Counted from the stretch's first letter, positions 1 to 10,740 are shown. The stretch is 64,000 nt of DNA from Terriglobia bacterium (GCA_020073375.1 JAIQFG010000001.1:62001-126000); one strand, 5' to 3'. A program made the numbers and translations. The notes: generated by a model not told the origin, from the sequence alone.

Positions 1-108
1 GAGACGAAACGAAAACTAGCGGAAACGATCGCAACAAACGTCCCGCATGTCCAGCAAGTCGTGAATGAGCTGGAGGTCAAGAATCGGAAGGCCACATCGT
101 CCAATTAG
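1..108 (+). CDS. BON-domain protein, C-terminal fragment (5' end outside window)
   Basis: Frame 1 is open from the first base to a TAG at 106-108 and encodes 35 residues. They include VPHVQQVVNELEV, the typical last strand of a BON domain, where V..V.N.L.V follows a 'gV..V.n.l.V' pattern. BON proteins are usually secreted envelope proteins that bind phospholipid or peptidoglycan. The same signature appears at the C-terminus of the complete BON protein at 12342-12902. The start and any signal peptide lie upstream of the window, so only the family assignment can be made. Confidence 0.6.
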   Translation, partial: ETKRKLAETIATNVPHVQQVVNELEVKNRKATSSN

Positions 109-249
109 CAGTGTTGCATAGCTGATTCGATTTGAAGTTCGCGGTCCGGGAACATGGGCGGGAAGACGGAAGGGGCTTCAATAAATCCTGCAACTCACGA
201 TCCCACTCGCGGTTGCTCTTCAGTGCCCCCGGTCAATTTTCGCCCATGC

Positions 250-432
250 CTACCCGATATGAACCCTGGGGATGCCGGCGAGCAGGCCAAAAACATTTAA
301 CAACCAAATGATGACGGCGATCACTACCACGGCATTCAAGATCGATTTGATGGAAGCTGCCATGGGGATGTACCGATTGATCAGTGAGAGCAACAATCCA
401 ATTACAATCAGGATGAGTAAAATTTGAACCAT
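250..432 (-). CDS. Thivi_2564-type small membrane protein
   Basis: A 60-residue, almost entirely hydrophobic protein. One transmembrane segment lies at about residues 3-18 (ILLILIVIGLLLSLI) and a second at about 34-52 (AVVVIAVIIWLLNVFGLL), separated by the short polar stretch NRYIPMAASIKSILN. This layout and the INRYIP..IK.ILN core match the Thivi_2564 family of small membrane proteins, whose function is unknown. A GGAGG Shine-Dalgarno sits six bases before the ATG. It stands alone between a BON fragment and a stress-type protein, a common setting for small envelope-stress genes, but a role is not shown by the sequence. Confidence 0.75.
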   Translation of the reverse strand: MVQILLILIVIGLLLSLINRYIPMAASIKSILNAVVVIAVIIWLLNVFGLLAGIPRVHIG

Positions 433-1123
433 TAGCGGCCTCCATGTCCATTGTTGTTCGGCATCTCATCCGGGGACATTTAGGGAATCAAAATCCCCTG
501 CCCCGCAAACAATGCCTCGTCAAAACTCAGTGACCAAAATGCGATATCCGCATTGCCGGCTCCAAGAAGCGGCGATCATTGGTCGGGAGGGGAAGCTGGA
601 CGCCAGCCCAGCCTTCAGTTCTTAACTCCCCCTCCCGCGAGAAATGTACGCGAGGCGCGGTCCGGTAAACCATCCGTTCGATACCGTAGAGAACACGATG
701 ATTCGCTGTAAAGAATTCGCTGTTCGCAATTATTTTCGTCAAAGTAATTGGATGGGTGAATGGAGACGCGATGTGGATCGGAATTCACTCCAGGCAAGAA
801 ATCATTGGGGGTCTGGGCATCTTTTTCAATACGGCAAGTCGCTCGCAAATCTACATTTTTCACTCGATGGCCGGTTATTTGCTGGAGAGTTAAGGTGAAT
901 CTCGTGAAGGGATTGAGAGCATGACCGGACCGGATCACGGCGGATCAATCCGACAGGGCCGACAGGGCCGACAAGGCCGACCAGTAAGATTCCCGGGCCT
1001 CGACTTTGCGAAATGAATTCAGGCCACAAAAATAGATCGCATATCGCAATCAGAGCAGTGGGCGCGGCAACAAGGGCGCATGAGTCAGGTCTCGACCCGC
1101 ATTGGAAACCAAGGAGGACCCCG
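433..1123. other. Intergenic region without a supported gene
   Basis: About 690 bases between a minus-strand small membrane protein and a plus-strand gene, so it should hold two divergent promoters. I found no convincing -35/-10 pair. The short open frames have no family resemblance, no good ribosome site and arginine/tryptophan-rich compositions typical of non-coding frames. The only clear structure is the 9-bp tandem repeat at 950-984. Confidence 0.5.
950..984. repeat. 9-bp tandem repeat, about 3.9 copies
   Basis: The unit CCGACAGGG occurs perfectly at 950-958 and 959-967, with one change at 968-976 (CCGACAAGG) and as a partial copy at 977-984. It lies about 140 bases before the ATG at 1124. 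It could be a slippage tract or a short set of protein-binding sites; nothing in the sequence decides between these. Confidence 0.7.
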
Positions 1124-1693
1124 ATGGCAGGGAGAAAAACAACTGTTTTTGCAATCTACTCGTCCCCGGTGAGCGCGGAACGTTCAATCGACACTCTGAC
1201 AAGGTCCGATTTTCCGATTTCCGATGTGTCGGTTCTCTTCCCCGACGCGCGCGGGCAATCAGATGCGGGACCTGATTTGAGAACGACGTGGGCCGATGGC
1301 GCGGCGGGAGAGTCTGACCCGGAAATCGGCACTGGCGGTATGTTTGGTTTGCTGGCCGGAATCGGAACCATGTCCATCCCCGGGATCGGACCAGTCATCG
1401 CAGCGGGTCCCATCGTGAGCACCCTGGCGGGAACGGGAACGGATGCGGCGGTAGATGGAATTGCAGGCGCCCTGGCCGGACTGGGCATTCCGGAATCTTT
1501 CGCAAAACGTTATGAAGGGCGGATCCAGGAAGGCGGAGTTCTGATTTCTGTCCATTGCGATACATTGGAGGAAATCAGTCAAGCAAAAGACATCATGCAG
1601 CGGACCGGGGGCGAAGCCATTAAGGCTACGGGTGAATCACCCGCTGATATTTCCAAACCCGCGTACCGGACTGCCTCCGGGGGGAAACTTTAA
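1124..1693 (+). CDS. Glycine-rich stress-type protein (general stress protein 17M / DUF3341-like)
   Basis: 189 residues starting at an ATG preceded by AAGGAGG with six-base spacing; an upstream in-frame start at 1013 has no ribosome site. The N-terminal part (KTTVFAIYSSPVSAERSIDTLTRSDFPISDVSVLF) is a ferredoxin-like alpha/beta unit as in YflT/17M and ActD-like domains, which read as 'sv.ai....a..av..L...Gf...dvSvl'. The middle is a long Gly/Ala/Ile/Pro-rich hydrophobic stretch (about residues 75-125) that could insert in or lie on a membrane. The C-terminal part (GGVLISVHCDTLEEISQAKDIMQRTGGE) repeats the alpha/beta pattern, as in DUF1269-type proteins. A paralogue with the same three-part plan is at 51946-52473. 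Function is unknown; a stress or envelope role is inferred from family names only. Confidence 0.6.
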   Translation: MAGRKTTVFAIYSSPVSAERSIDTLTRSDFPISDVSVLFPDARGQSDAGPDLRTTWADGAAGESDPEIGTGGMFGLLAGIGTMSIPGIGPVIAAGPIVSTLAGTGTDAAVDGIAGALAGLGIPESFAKRYEGRIQEGGVLISVHCDTLEEISQAKDIMQRTGGEAIKATGESPADISKPAYRTASGGKL

Positions 1694-1918
1694 CTTCGAG
1701 CGGAAAGGCCCGTTCGCCTCTTTCCCCGTCCAAACTCACGCCCGCGGACATCGATCCCCGGATTTAACGCGAAGTGGTCCAGGGATAGAAACGCAGGTGA
1801 ACACGAAACCGGCTTCCCGGCCATTTGACAGCCCGTAATTCGAAAATCCACTTTTGCGCCCAGCATCTTGCGAAGCAGGCATTTCCTGAAGAAAGAGGCG
1901 CCTGGAATCGGAGATCGA

Positions 1919-4900
1919 GTGACAATAGCCGCGGCAAACCCGTCTCCACTTATTTTTTCCGACATGGCTGATCCGATCCGGGCTGAATTATTCAGCGCGG
2001 AACGTCTGGAACAACATGCGGAAAGCCTCGCGGCGACTCAATCCATCACACTCGAGCCGACGAAAGGCCATCCGCTCCTGCCTCGCGTTATAGAGAATGG
2101 CCGCGTTCTTCTGGAATATTATCGAACCATCGCCCAGACAAGCAAAACAGACAATGCGATTCCGCCCGCGGTGGAATGGCTGGTCGACAATTTTTACATT
2201 GTCGAAGACCAACTCCGGGAAATTCGCGACGACCTGCCTCCCGGGTATTATCGAAAACTTCCAAAGCTTTCTTCAGGTTATCTCGAAGGGTATCCCCGCG
2301 TGTTCGGCGTTGCATGGGCCTACGTGGCCCACACCGACAGCCGGTTCGATCCGGAATTGCTGCGACGCTTCATCAATGCATACCAAAGGGTGCAACCGCT
2401 CACCAGCGGCGAGCTGTGGGCCGTGGCCATTACTCTGCGCGTGGTGCTTGTGGAGAACCTGCGGCGATTGACCGAACTCATGGTGCTCACGGATCGGGCC
2501 AGAGAGTCAGCCGACCAATTCGCCGATGGGCTGCTGGGCACAGGCGGGCAGCCGCGAATGGATCCCGCGATTCTGCTGCGGCGATTTGAGGAGCAACCCC
2601 TGGAAAGGGCGTTTGCCGTCCAGCTTGTGCGGCGACTCCGCGATCTGGACCCGAAAGTCGGTCCGATCTTGCTCTGGCTCGATGAGCGACTGGATGCGCA
2701 AGGCACCAGCCCTGATGAAATCGTTCGCGCTGAACATCATGACCAGACAGCCATGACCGCCACCGTTCGCAACGTCATCACCAGCATGCGATTGATGTCC
2801 GGCTTTGACTGGCCGGAATTTTTCGAGAGCGTCAGCCTGGTGGATAAAATTTTGTGCGAAGGCAGCCATTTTGGCGAGATGGATTTCGCCACCAGGGACG
2901 AATACCGCCATGCCATCGAGGATATCTCCAGAGGCAGTTCGCGGTCGGAAATTGAAGTCGCCCGGCTCGCCATCGAAAGCGCCTCGCGGCCTTCTCCCAA
3001 GACGCGCGACAACGGCAAGGAGAAGGAAAGCCGCCTCGCGGATCCCGGCTATTTTCTAATCGGCGGCGGCCGCTTTGAGTTCGAGCGCGAGATTGGGTTT
3101 CGAGTGCCCTGGAGGCGCCGGCTGTTACGACTGTACATTCGGGCGGCCTCACGCGGCTATCTGGGAAGCATGCTGCTTGCCACGTCGCTCATTCTTGCCA
3201 TGCCGCTGCTGTTGGCATGGAAAGAAGGATACGCTGCATGGCAGTTACTGTTGCTGGGGGTTCTAGCCGCTGTTCCCGCATCCGACCTTGCGATTGCCCT
3301 GGTCAACCGGGCAGTGACCGATGTGCTGGGGCCGCGGACGCTGCCGCGCCTGGAGTTGCGAGACGGCATTCCGGAGCAATTCCGGACGCTCGTCGTGGTC
3401 CCGACGCTGCTTACCGGCCTGGAGGCAATCAAGGAACAAGTGGAACGACTCGAGATCCACTATCTGGCCAATGCGGATGGCGACATCCGATTTGCATTGC
3501 TCTCGGATTGGGTGGACGCCGGCCAAGAGAGCGTCCCCAGCGATGATGTGCTCCTCAAGGCGGCGATGGAAGGGATCACGGAACTGAACAGGCGCCATGG
3601 TCCGGCGCCCGGCGGCGGAAAGCGGTTTTTTCTTTTTCACCGCAGACGCATCTGGAACGAGTGCCAGCAGGGATGGATGGGATGGGAGCGCAAGCGGGGA
3701 AAACTGCACGAGCTGAACCGGCTGTTGCGAGGCTCGAGAAATACCACTTTTCTGTCACCGGCGGAAACGGGTTCGGAAACAATTCCCGGGGTCAAGTATG
3801 TAATTACTCTGGATTCGGACACTCACCTGCCGCGCGGCGCCGCCGCGCGTTTGGTGGGAACCATGGCTCATCCTTTGAACCTTCCAAAGTTCAGCGCCCA
3901 TCATAGCCGCGTGGTGGATGGATATTCCCTGCTTCAGCCGCGAATCACTCCAGCGCTTCCGAGCGACCGAAGGAGATCTTTCTTCCAGAAAATCTTTTCC
4001 GGCCCAGGCGGCATGGACCCCTATGCTTCGGCTGTCTCGGATGTCTACCAGGATCTTTTTAGAGAAGGTTCGTATACCGGAAAGGGAATCTATGATCTCG
4101 ATTGGTTCGAGGAATCACTGAATGGAAAGGTTCCGGAAAATTCGCTGCTCAGCCACGACCTGTTTGAAGGCGTATTTGCACGCACGGCCCTGGCGACGGA
4201 TATCGAGCTATTCGAGGAATACCCGTCGCACTATCTGGTAGCGGCGGCGCGCCAGCACCGGTGGGCGAGGGGCGACTGGCAACTCCTGCCTTGGATCTTC
4301 GGGAATGGCAGAAAATTTCCGGGGAGAGTCCGGCAGTACACAATTCCTGCGATCAGCCGGTGGAAAATGCTCGATAACCTGCGGCGCACGCTTTCGGCGC
4401 CCTCGATGTACATGACACTGCTCGCGGGATGGTTGCTGTCCCCTTCGATGGGCTGGCTTTGGACCGGATTTATCCTGCTGATTCTGTCCATACCGGCGTT
4501 CATTCCATTCTTGCTTGGATTGAAACCGCGCGGGGGCGGGATTTCCAGGCGAAGCCATTTGCGCGGATTGAGCGCGGATTTTTGGCTGGCGTTTTGGCAA
4601 GTCGGCTTAACCATCGCATTTCTGGCCTATCAGGCATGGTTGATGTCCGATGCGATTTTGCGCACGCTGGTTCGCATGTTTGTGACGCGCAGGAACCTGC
4701 TGGAGTGGGTGACCGCTGCCCAGGCAAAAGCCGCTGTCAGCCTCAACCGGATGGGGATCTTCCGGAGAATGGCCGGCGGAGTCATGCTCGCGCTGATTGC
4801 TTTAGTCGCAGTATTTCTTGGGCCGCACCAGTCCATACCTCTTGCACTGCCCTTCATTGTTTTGTGGGCCGCGTCCCCGGAAATAGCCCGATCCATTAGC

Positions 4901-7900
4901 GCAACCCCTCGTCTGCGGAACGCAAAGGCAGTTTCTCCCCTGGAAACGGAATTGCTGCGGTCGGTCTCGCGGCAAACATGGCGCTTTTTTGAGGAGTTTG
5001 TCACGGCCGAAGATCATTTTTTGCCTCCCGACAATTTTCAGGAGGATCCCAAACCTACCGTCGCGCACCGCACTTCGCCCACCAATATCGGACTGTATCT
5101 ACTCTCGACGATTGCGGCCCGTGACTTCGGTTGGACAGGCACGCTCGAAGCAACCGAACGAGTCGAAGCGACCCTTGCAACCATCCGCCGAATGGAAATG
5201 TTTCGGGGCCATTTGTACAACTGGTACGACACGCGCGAACTGCGGCCCCTGGACCCGAAATACGTGTCGTCCGTGGATAGCGGAAATCTCGCGGGAGACT
5301 TGCTGGTGTTGGCGAGCGGTTGCCGCTTGCTTGCGCAGAAATCCACATTGGACCGGCGCATCCTCGATGGAATATCAGATTCGACGCTGCTGTTGAAGAA
5401 CAATCTAGCCGGCAGATTGCCCGCGCATCGAGGCCACACGGTTACTCAGAAGATGCTCGGCAACGCGCTGGATTCGCTTGCGGCGTTGCTCGAGGCCCCG
5501 CCTTCCGGCGTCGCGGGCTGGACGGAGCGACTCCTGGCCTTGCGGGATCGCGCCGGAACCTTGGATGACATCGCGCAAACCCTGCAACAGGAGGCGGGGG
5601 GCTCTCAAGATTCGGATTTGCAATTTTGGGTCGCGGCAGCGAGAGAATGCATTGCCACCCATCTTCGCGATGCGGAAATTCTGATCCCGTGGATTCGGCT
5701 GCAATCCGATGACCTCCTGGCAATGGGCCTGACCCGACCGGAAAAATCGCGCGAGTGGGCGGCCATCGGCCCGCATTTCAAGCGAGTCCCAACGTTGCAG
5801 GAGGTTCCCGGGCGATGCATGCTTGCGCTGGTTGCACTGGATTCCCTCCGCGCCCAGATGCTCAGCGAATCGCCTGTGGACCGGGACGCCCTTGCGCGTG
5901 TCGATAAATTGTCGCGGCTGATTTCCGAATCGGCCGGCGATGCGACATCGCTTATTGCCCGCCTGAAAAAAGTCGCGGAGTCAGCCGAAGAGTTGTTCAC
6001 GGGGATGGATTTCACATTTCTGTTTGACGGCACGCGGAAGCTTTTCTCGATCGGATACCGCGCCACGGATGGAAGTTTGGATCCCAGCTGCTATGACCTG
6101 CTTGCTTCGGAAGCAAGACTGACAAGCTTCCTCGCAATCGCGAAAGGAGACGTCCCCTCGTCGCATTGGTTCCGGCTGGGCCGCTCGCTCACGCCGGTGG
6201 ACAGGGGGTCCGCGCTGATTTCCTGGTCGGGATCGATGTTTGAATACCTGATGCCGGCGCTGGTGATGCGTTCACCGGCAGGGAGCATGTTGAATCAGAC
6301 GTATCAGCTGGTGCTGAGCCGGCAAATCGAATACGGGCGGGAACGCAATGTGCCGTGGGGAGTTTCCGAATCTGCGTTCAACGCTCGCGACCTCAACCAT
6401 ACGTATCAATATGCGGGTTTTGGAGTCCCCGGGCTGGGGCTCAAGCGGGGGCTAAGCGAAAGCATGGTCGTTGCGCCGTACGCCACGGCTCTGGGGGCAA
6501 TGGTTGACCCGTCGGCCGCCACGGAAAATTTCAAGGCACTCGCTAAGGCCGGCGGCAAAGGACAGTACGGTTTCTATGAGGCTCTGGACTTCACCAGCAG
6601 CCGCGTGCCCGAGGGAAAAGACGTTGCAGTAGTCAACGCATATATGGCGCACCATCAGGGCATGTCGCTGGTGGCGCTGGCGAACGTCCTGATGGGCGGG
6701 GTGATGCAGAACCGCTTTCACGCCGTGCCCATCGTGCAGGCCACCGAATTGCTCCTGCAGGAGCGGACACCCCGCGACGTGCTGGTCGCACGTCCAAGGG
6801 CGGAGGAAGTTTCCGCCGCGGCGCAAGTGCGCGACGTTTTCCCCCCGGTCGTGCGCAGGTTCACTTCCCCGCACGACACGACTCCTCGTACGCAATTGCT
6901 TTCCAATGGCCGCTACACCGTGATGTTGACGGCGGCGGGCTCCGGCTATTGCCGATGGCAAGGCAAGGCAATTACGCGCTGGAGAGAAGACCCCACGCGG
7001 GATTGCTGGGGCGCCTACATTTATCTCCGCGACCAGCAGATGGGGAATGTCTGGTCGGCTGGTTACCAACCGACGGGAGTTGAGCCCGATTCTTATGAAG
7101 CCGCATTCTTTGAAGATCACGTGGAATATGTAAGGCGTGACAAGACGTTGACGACCAGGCTTGAGATCGTGGTTTCGACCGAAGACGATGCGGAGGTGCG
7201 CCGCGTTTCCATCACTAATCTAGGGGGACGCACGCGAACAATCGAAGTTACCTCGTACGCGGAACTTTCGCTTACTGCGCAGGACGCGGACGTGGCCCAT
7301 CCCGCTTTTTCCAACCTGTTCGTGGAAACGGAAATAATCCCGGAGCTGAATGCGATCCTTGCGACGCGCCGCAAGAAATCCAGCGATGAGGCGGAGATAT
7401 GGGCCGCGCATGTGCTTTTCGCGGAGGGCGAGACCGTCGGCGAGCTGCAAATGGAGACGGACCGGGCACGATTTCTTGGCCGAGGATGCAATGTTCACAA
7501 CCCGGTTTCGATCATGGACGGCCGTCCGCTTTCCAATACCGCGGGCTCGGTCCTCGATCCGGTAATGAGTCTGCGGCAAGTTGTGCGCATCCCTCCCGGA
7601 AAGACTGCGCATGTCGTGTTCACCACGATCGCGGCCGCAAGCCGGCAGGCGGTGTTGGAACTCGCCGATAAATATCGCAGCCCCAGGGCCTTTGAGCGGA
7701 CACTGACGCTGGCCTGGACGCAGGCGAAAGTGGAATTGCACCACTTGGGAATCGGACTCGACGAGGCGCACCTGTTCCAGAGGCTGGCCAATTCCGTTCT
7801 GTATTCCGATCCTTCGTTGAGGCCGAATTCCGGGACGCTTAGCCAAATTCCCATGGATGTCTCCACGCTCTGGTCACAGGGAATTTCGGGCGACCTTCCA

Positions 7901-10726
7901 ATCATTCTGGCGCAGATAGACAGCGATCGCGATATCGAGATGATCCGGCAATTGCTCCGCGCCGTTGAATATTGGCGGCTGAAGGATTTGTCGGTGGACC
8001 TGGTGATCCTGAATGAGAGGCCTCCGTCCTACATGCAAGATCTGCAAGAATCGCTGGAAGCTCTGGTTCACGCCAGCCAATTGCGGCTCTCGCCAGACAC
8101 CAGCAGCGGAAGGGGGAGCATCTTTCTTTTGCGCGGCGACCTGCTCAGCACGCAGGCGCGGATGCAGTTGCAGTGTGCCGCGCGGGCGGTGCTAAATGGC
8201 AGGCGCGGAACTCTCGGAGAGCAAATCAACCGGTTGCAGCCGGGGAAAACATTCTCATCTGGCCCGCAAAGATCTGTCCGCGCGGCGAAGGGCGCGGAGG
8301 GGCCCCTGCCGGAGGCGCCAATTGAATTTTTCAATGGGCTGGGCGGCTTCACGGAAAATGGACGAGAGTATGCAACCTTGCTCACCGAGGGGCTGCAAAC
8401 GCCGGAGCCCTGGATCAACGTGATTGCAAACCCGGAATTCGGATTTGTCGTTTCGGAATCCGGATCCGGTTTTACGTGGTCGCTCAACAGCCGTGAAAAC
8501 CAGCTGACCCCGTGGGTGAATGACCATGTTTTGGATACGCCCGGAGAAGTGATTTATGTCCGCGATGAAATCACCGGCGAGGTCTGGAGCCCCACGGCGC
8601 TGCCCATCCGGATTGAGAACGCCGCTTATGCCGCGAGACATGGACAAGGGTATTCCCGATTCCTCCACAGCTCGCATGGAATCTCGCTCGACCTGGTGCA
8701 ATTCGTCGCGCCGGACGATCCGATCAAAATATCAAGGCTCGCACTCCGAAATGACTCCCCTCGTTCCCGCCGCCTCTCGATCACCGCGTATGTCGAATGG
8801 GTGTTGGGCAGCTCCCGGAGTGTTTCCGCCCCTTACATCGTTACGGAGATCGATGCGCAAACCGAGGCGCTGTTTGCGCGGAATTTGCGAAACACCGAAT
8901 TTGCCGAGCGCATCGCTTTCGTGGACCTTGCCGGGAGACAGACTTCCTCCACCGGCAACCGGACCGAATTTCTGGGACGAAACCGGTCCGCTGAAAATCC
9001 CGCGGCACTGGAACGCGGCGGCGCGTTTTCGGGAAATGTGGGCGCCGGGTTTGACCCCTGCGGCGCGATGCAGACTTCGCTGGACCTTCGGCCCGGGGCG
9101 ACCGCGGAGATTGTTTTCTTTCTCGGGCAAACCAGAAACAGGGAGCAAGCGCGTGAATTGCTCCGGCGCTACCGCGCGGCGAACATGGATGCAGTTCTGC
9201 ACAAGGTTCGGAGTGACTGGGACGAGGTCCTCGGCACGGTGCAAATCAGCACACCCGACCGGGCCATGGACGTTCTCCTGAACCGGTGGCTCCTATACCA
9301 GACACTATCGAGCCGCGTGTGGGCTCGAGCCGGTTTCTATCAGGTGAGCGGAGCGTACGGTTTTCGCGACCAGTTGCAGGATGTGCTGGCTCTGATGATC
9401 ACCAATCGTTCGCTGGCACGCGAGCACATCCTGCGATCCGCGTCCCGCCAATTTGCAGAAGGGGACGTGCAGCACTGGTGGCACCCGCCGTCGGGGCGCG
9501 GCGTGCGCACGCGCATTTCGGACGACCGCCTTTGGCTCCCCTACGTCGTCGTCCAATATATCGAGGCCACGGGCGACATGGCAGTACTGGACGAAGAGGT
9601 ACCATTCCTCGAGGGCGAGCCATTGGCCGAGGGGCAATTGGAATCGTATTTCCAGCCAGTGGTGTCAAAGACCAGAGCATCGTTATTTGAACATTGCGCG
9701 CGCGCACTCGATTGCAGTTTGAAGCTCGGCAACCACCACCTTCCCCTGATGGGGACCGGAGATTGGAATGACGGAATGAACCGCGTGGGCCAGCACGGCC
9801 AGGGAGAAAGCGTTTGGCTGGGGTGGTTTCTGCATACGATCCTGTGGGAGTTCGCAAAAATTGCGGATTCGCGAGGCGAGAGTGAACGCGCGGAGACCTG
9901 GAGGCTGCACGTCAGCACATTGAAAGCAGCGATCGAGCAGGACGGCTGGGACGGAGGATGGTACCGGCGCGCTTACTTCGACAATGGCACAGCGATCGGC
10001 TCGGCGGCAAACCCGGAATGCCGCATCGACTCCATCGCGCAATCCTGGGGAGTGCTAAGCGGGGCGGCGGAAAGAGGCCGCAGCATGCGGGCCATGGCCG
10101 CAGTCGATCAGCAACTGGTGCGCCGGCCGGAGGGATTGGTCCTGCTGCTGTCGCCGCCTTTCGATCACACCGAGCTCGACCCCGGCTACATCAAGGGATA
10201 TGTGCCGGGCATCCGGGAAAACGGCGGGCAATACACACATGCCGCCGTCTGGACGCTGCTGGCATTCGCCGCGCTTGGCGACGGCGACAAAGCGGGGCAA
10301 TTGTTCCGGTATCTGAATCCAATCAGCCGCACGGCGTCGCGGGCCGGTGTGCAGAAATATAAAGTCGAGCCATACGTGGTTGCGGGAGATGTGTATGCTG
10401 GGCCACAACATATGGGGCGCGGAGGTTGGACATGGTACACGGGTTCGGCGGGCTGGCTGTATCGCGCGGGGATCGAATGGATTCTGGGATTCCGCGTCCG
10501 GGGAAACACGCTGAGTATCGATCCTTGCATTCCGCAGGGCTGGCCCTGCTATTCCATCGTCTTTCGATACCAATCCACGGCATACCGCATCCGCGTGGAA
10601 AATCCCAAGGGCGTATCCCGCGGCATCGCGATGGCTGAACTTGACGGTCAACCGCTGCACAATTCCGCGAACGTACCCCTTGTCGACGACGGCGGGGAGC
10701 ATCACGTCCGAGTCGTACTTGGTTAA
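1919..10726 (+). CDS. ndvB: Cyclic beta-1,2-glucan synthase (GT84 + transglycosylase + GH94)
   Basis: About 2935 residues, the usual size of NdvB/ChvB. The enzyme makes beta-1,2-glucan from UDP-glucose at the inner membrane and cyclises it for the periplasm. A hydrophobic region (about 415-460) precedes the GT84 domain (about 490-810), which carries DSDT near residue 631 and QHRWARGDWQ near 778. Further membrane segments lie near 830-868, 887-914 and 951-984. A 'glycoamylase' (PF10091-type) domain at about 1010-1590 corresponds to the transglycosylase unit of these enzymes. The C-terminal half holds two GH94 beta-sandwich modules (from about 1650 and 2135) and the GH94 catalytic core with GTGDWNDGMN, in which Asp near 2617 is the expected acid. 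Start choice is uncertain: GTG at 1919 has GGAG five bases upstream; TTG at 1868 and ATG at 1964 are in-frame alternatives. Confidence 0.95.
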   Translation: MTIAAANPSPLIFSDMADPIRAELFSAERLEQHAESLAATQSITLEPTKGHPLLPRVIENGRVLLEYYRTIAQTSKTDNAIPPAVEWLVDNFYIVEDQLREIRDDLPPGYYRKLPKLSSGYLEGYPRVFGVAWAYVAHTDSRFDPELLRRFINAYQRVQPLTSGELWAVAITLRVVLVENLRRLTELMVLTDRARESADQFADGLLGTGGQPRMDPAILLRRFEEQPLERAFAVQLVRRLRDLDPKVGPILLWLDERLDAQGTSPDEIVRAEHHDQTAMTATVRNVITSMRLMSGFDWPEFFESVSLVDKILCEGSHFGEMDFATRDEYRHAIEDISRGSSRSEIEVARLAIESASRPSPKTRDNGKEKESRLADPGYFLIGGGRFEFEREIGFRVPWRRRLLRLYIRAASRGYLGSMLLATSLILAMPLLLAWKEGYAAWQLLLLGVLAAVPASDLAIALVNRAVTDVLGPRTLPRLELRDGIPEQFRTLVVVPTLLTGLEAIKEQVERLEIHYLANADGDIRFALLSDWVDAGQESVPSDDVLLKAAMEGITELNRRHGPAPGGGKRFFLFHRRRIWNECQQGWMGWERKRGKLHELNRLLRGSRNTTFLSPAETGSETIPGVKYVITLDSDTHLPRGAAARLVGTMAHPLNLPKFSAHHSRVVDGYSLLQPRITPALPSDRRRSFFQKIFSGPGGMDPYASAVSDVYQDLFREGSYTGKGIYDLDWFEESLNGKVPENSLLSHDLFEGVFARTALATDIELFEEYPSHYLVAAARQHRWARGDWQLLPWIFGNGRKFPGRVRQYTIPAISRWKMLDNLRRTLSAPSMYMTLLAGWLLSPSMGWLWTGFILLILSIPAFIPFLLGLKPRGGGISRRSHLRGLSADFWLAFWQVGLTIAFLAYQAWLMSDAILRTLVRMFVTRRNLLEWVTAAQAKAAVSLNRMGIFRRMAGGVMLALIALVAVFLGPHQSIPLALPFIVLWAASPEIARSISATPRLRNAKAVSPLETELLRSVSRQTWRFFEEFVTAEDHFLPPDNFQEDPKPTVAHRTSPTNIGLYLLSTIAARDFGWTGTLEATERVEATLATIRRMEMFRGHLYNWYDTRELRPLDPKYVSSVDSGNLAGDLLVLASGCRLLAQKSTLDRRILDGISDSTLLLKNNLAGRLPAHRGHTVTQKMLGNALDSLAALLEAPPSGVAGWTERLLALRDRAGTLDDIAQTLQQEAGGSQDSDLQFWVAAARECIATHLRDAEILIPWIRLQSDDLLAMGLTRPEKSREWAAIGPHFKRVPTLQEVPGRCMLALVALDSLRAQMLSESPVDRDALARVDKLSRLISESAGDATSLIARLKKVAESAEELFTGMDFTFLFDGTRKLFSIGYRATDGSLDPSCYDLLASEARLTSFLAIAKGDVPSSHWFRLGRSLTPVDRGSALISWSGSMFEYLMPALVMRSPAGSMLNQTYQLVLSRQIEYGRERNVPWGVSESAFNARDLNHTYQYAGFGVPGLGLKRGLSESMVVAPYATALGAMVDPSAATENFKALAKAGGKGQYGFYEALDFTSSRVPEGKDVAVVNAYMAHHQGMSLVALANVLMGGVMQNRFHAVPIVQATELLLQERTPRDVLVARPRAEEVSAAAQVRDVFPPVVRRFTSPHDTTPRTQLLSNGRYTVMLTAAGSGYCRWQGKAITRWREDPTRDCWGAYIYLRDQQMGNVWSAGYQPTGVEPDSYEAAFFEDHVEYVRRDKTLTTRLEIVVSTEDDAEVRRVSITNLGGRTRTIEVTSYAELSLTAQDADVAHPAFSNLFVETEIIPELNAILATRRKKSSDEAEIWAAHVLFAEGETVGELQMETDRARFLGRGCNVHNPVSIMDGRPLSNTAGSVLDPVMSLRQVVRIPPGKTAHVVFTTIAAASRQAVLELADKYRSPRAFERTLTLAWTQAKVELHHLGIGLDEAHLFQRLANSVLYSDPSLRPNSGTLSQIPMDVSTLWSQGISGDLPIILAQIDSDRDIEMIRQLLRAVEYWRLKDLSVDLVILNERPPSYMQDLQESLEALVHASQLRLSPDTSSGRGSIFLLRGDLLSTQARMQLQCAARAVLNGRRGTLGEQINRLQPGKTFSSGPQRSVRAAKGAEGPLPEAPIEFFNGLGGFTENGREYATLLTEGLQTPEPWINVIANPEFGFVVSESGSGFTWSLNSRENQLTPWVNDHVLDTPGEVIYVRDEITGEVWSPTALPIRIENAAYAARHGQGYSRFLHSSHGISLDLVQFVAPDDPIKISRLALRNDSPRSRRLSITAYVEWVLGSSRSVSAPYIVTEIDAQTEALFARNLRNTEFAERIAFVDLAGRQTSSTGNRTEFLGRNRSAENPAALERGGAFSGNVGAGFDPCGAMQTSLDLRPGATAEIVFFLGQTRNREQARELLRRYRAANMDAVLHKVRSDWDEVLGTVQISTPDRAMDVLLNRWLLYQTLSSRVWARAGFYQVSGAYGFRDQLQDVLALMITNRSLAREHILRSASRQFAEGDVQHWWHPPSGRGVRTRISDDRLWLPYVVVQYIEATGDMAVLDEEVPFLEGEPLAEGQLESYFQPVVSKTRASLFEHCARALDCSLKLGNHHLPLMGTGDWNDGMNRVGQHGQGESVWLGWFLHTILWEFAKIADSRGESERAETWRLHVSTLKAAIEQDGWDGGWYRRAYFDNGTAIGSAANPECRIDSIAQSWGVLSGAAERGRSMRAMAAVDQQLVRRPEGLVLLLSPPFDHTELDPGYIKGYVPGIRENGGQYTHAAVWTLLAFAALGDGDKAGQLFRYLNPISRTASRAGVQKYKVEPYVVAGDVYAGPQHMGRGGWTWYTGSAGWLYRAGIEWILGFRVRGNTLSIDPCIPQGWPCYSIVFRYQSTAYRIRVENPKGVSRGIAMAELDGQPLHNSANVPLVDDGGEHHVRVVLG

Positions 10727-10740
10727 AAAACGCGATAAGC

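Noticed and set aside
644-898. Plus-strand open frame of 84 codons in the first intergenic region
   Set aside because: No ribosome site, no family pattern, and a composition like random sequence. Overlapping frames on the other strand look equally open.
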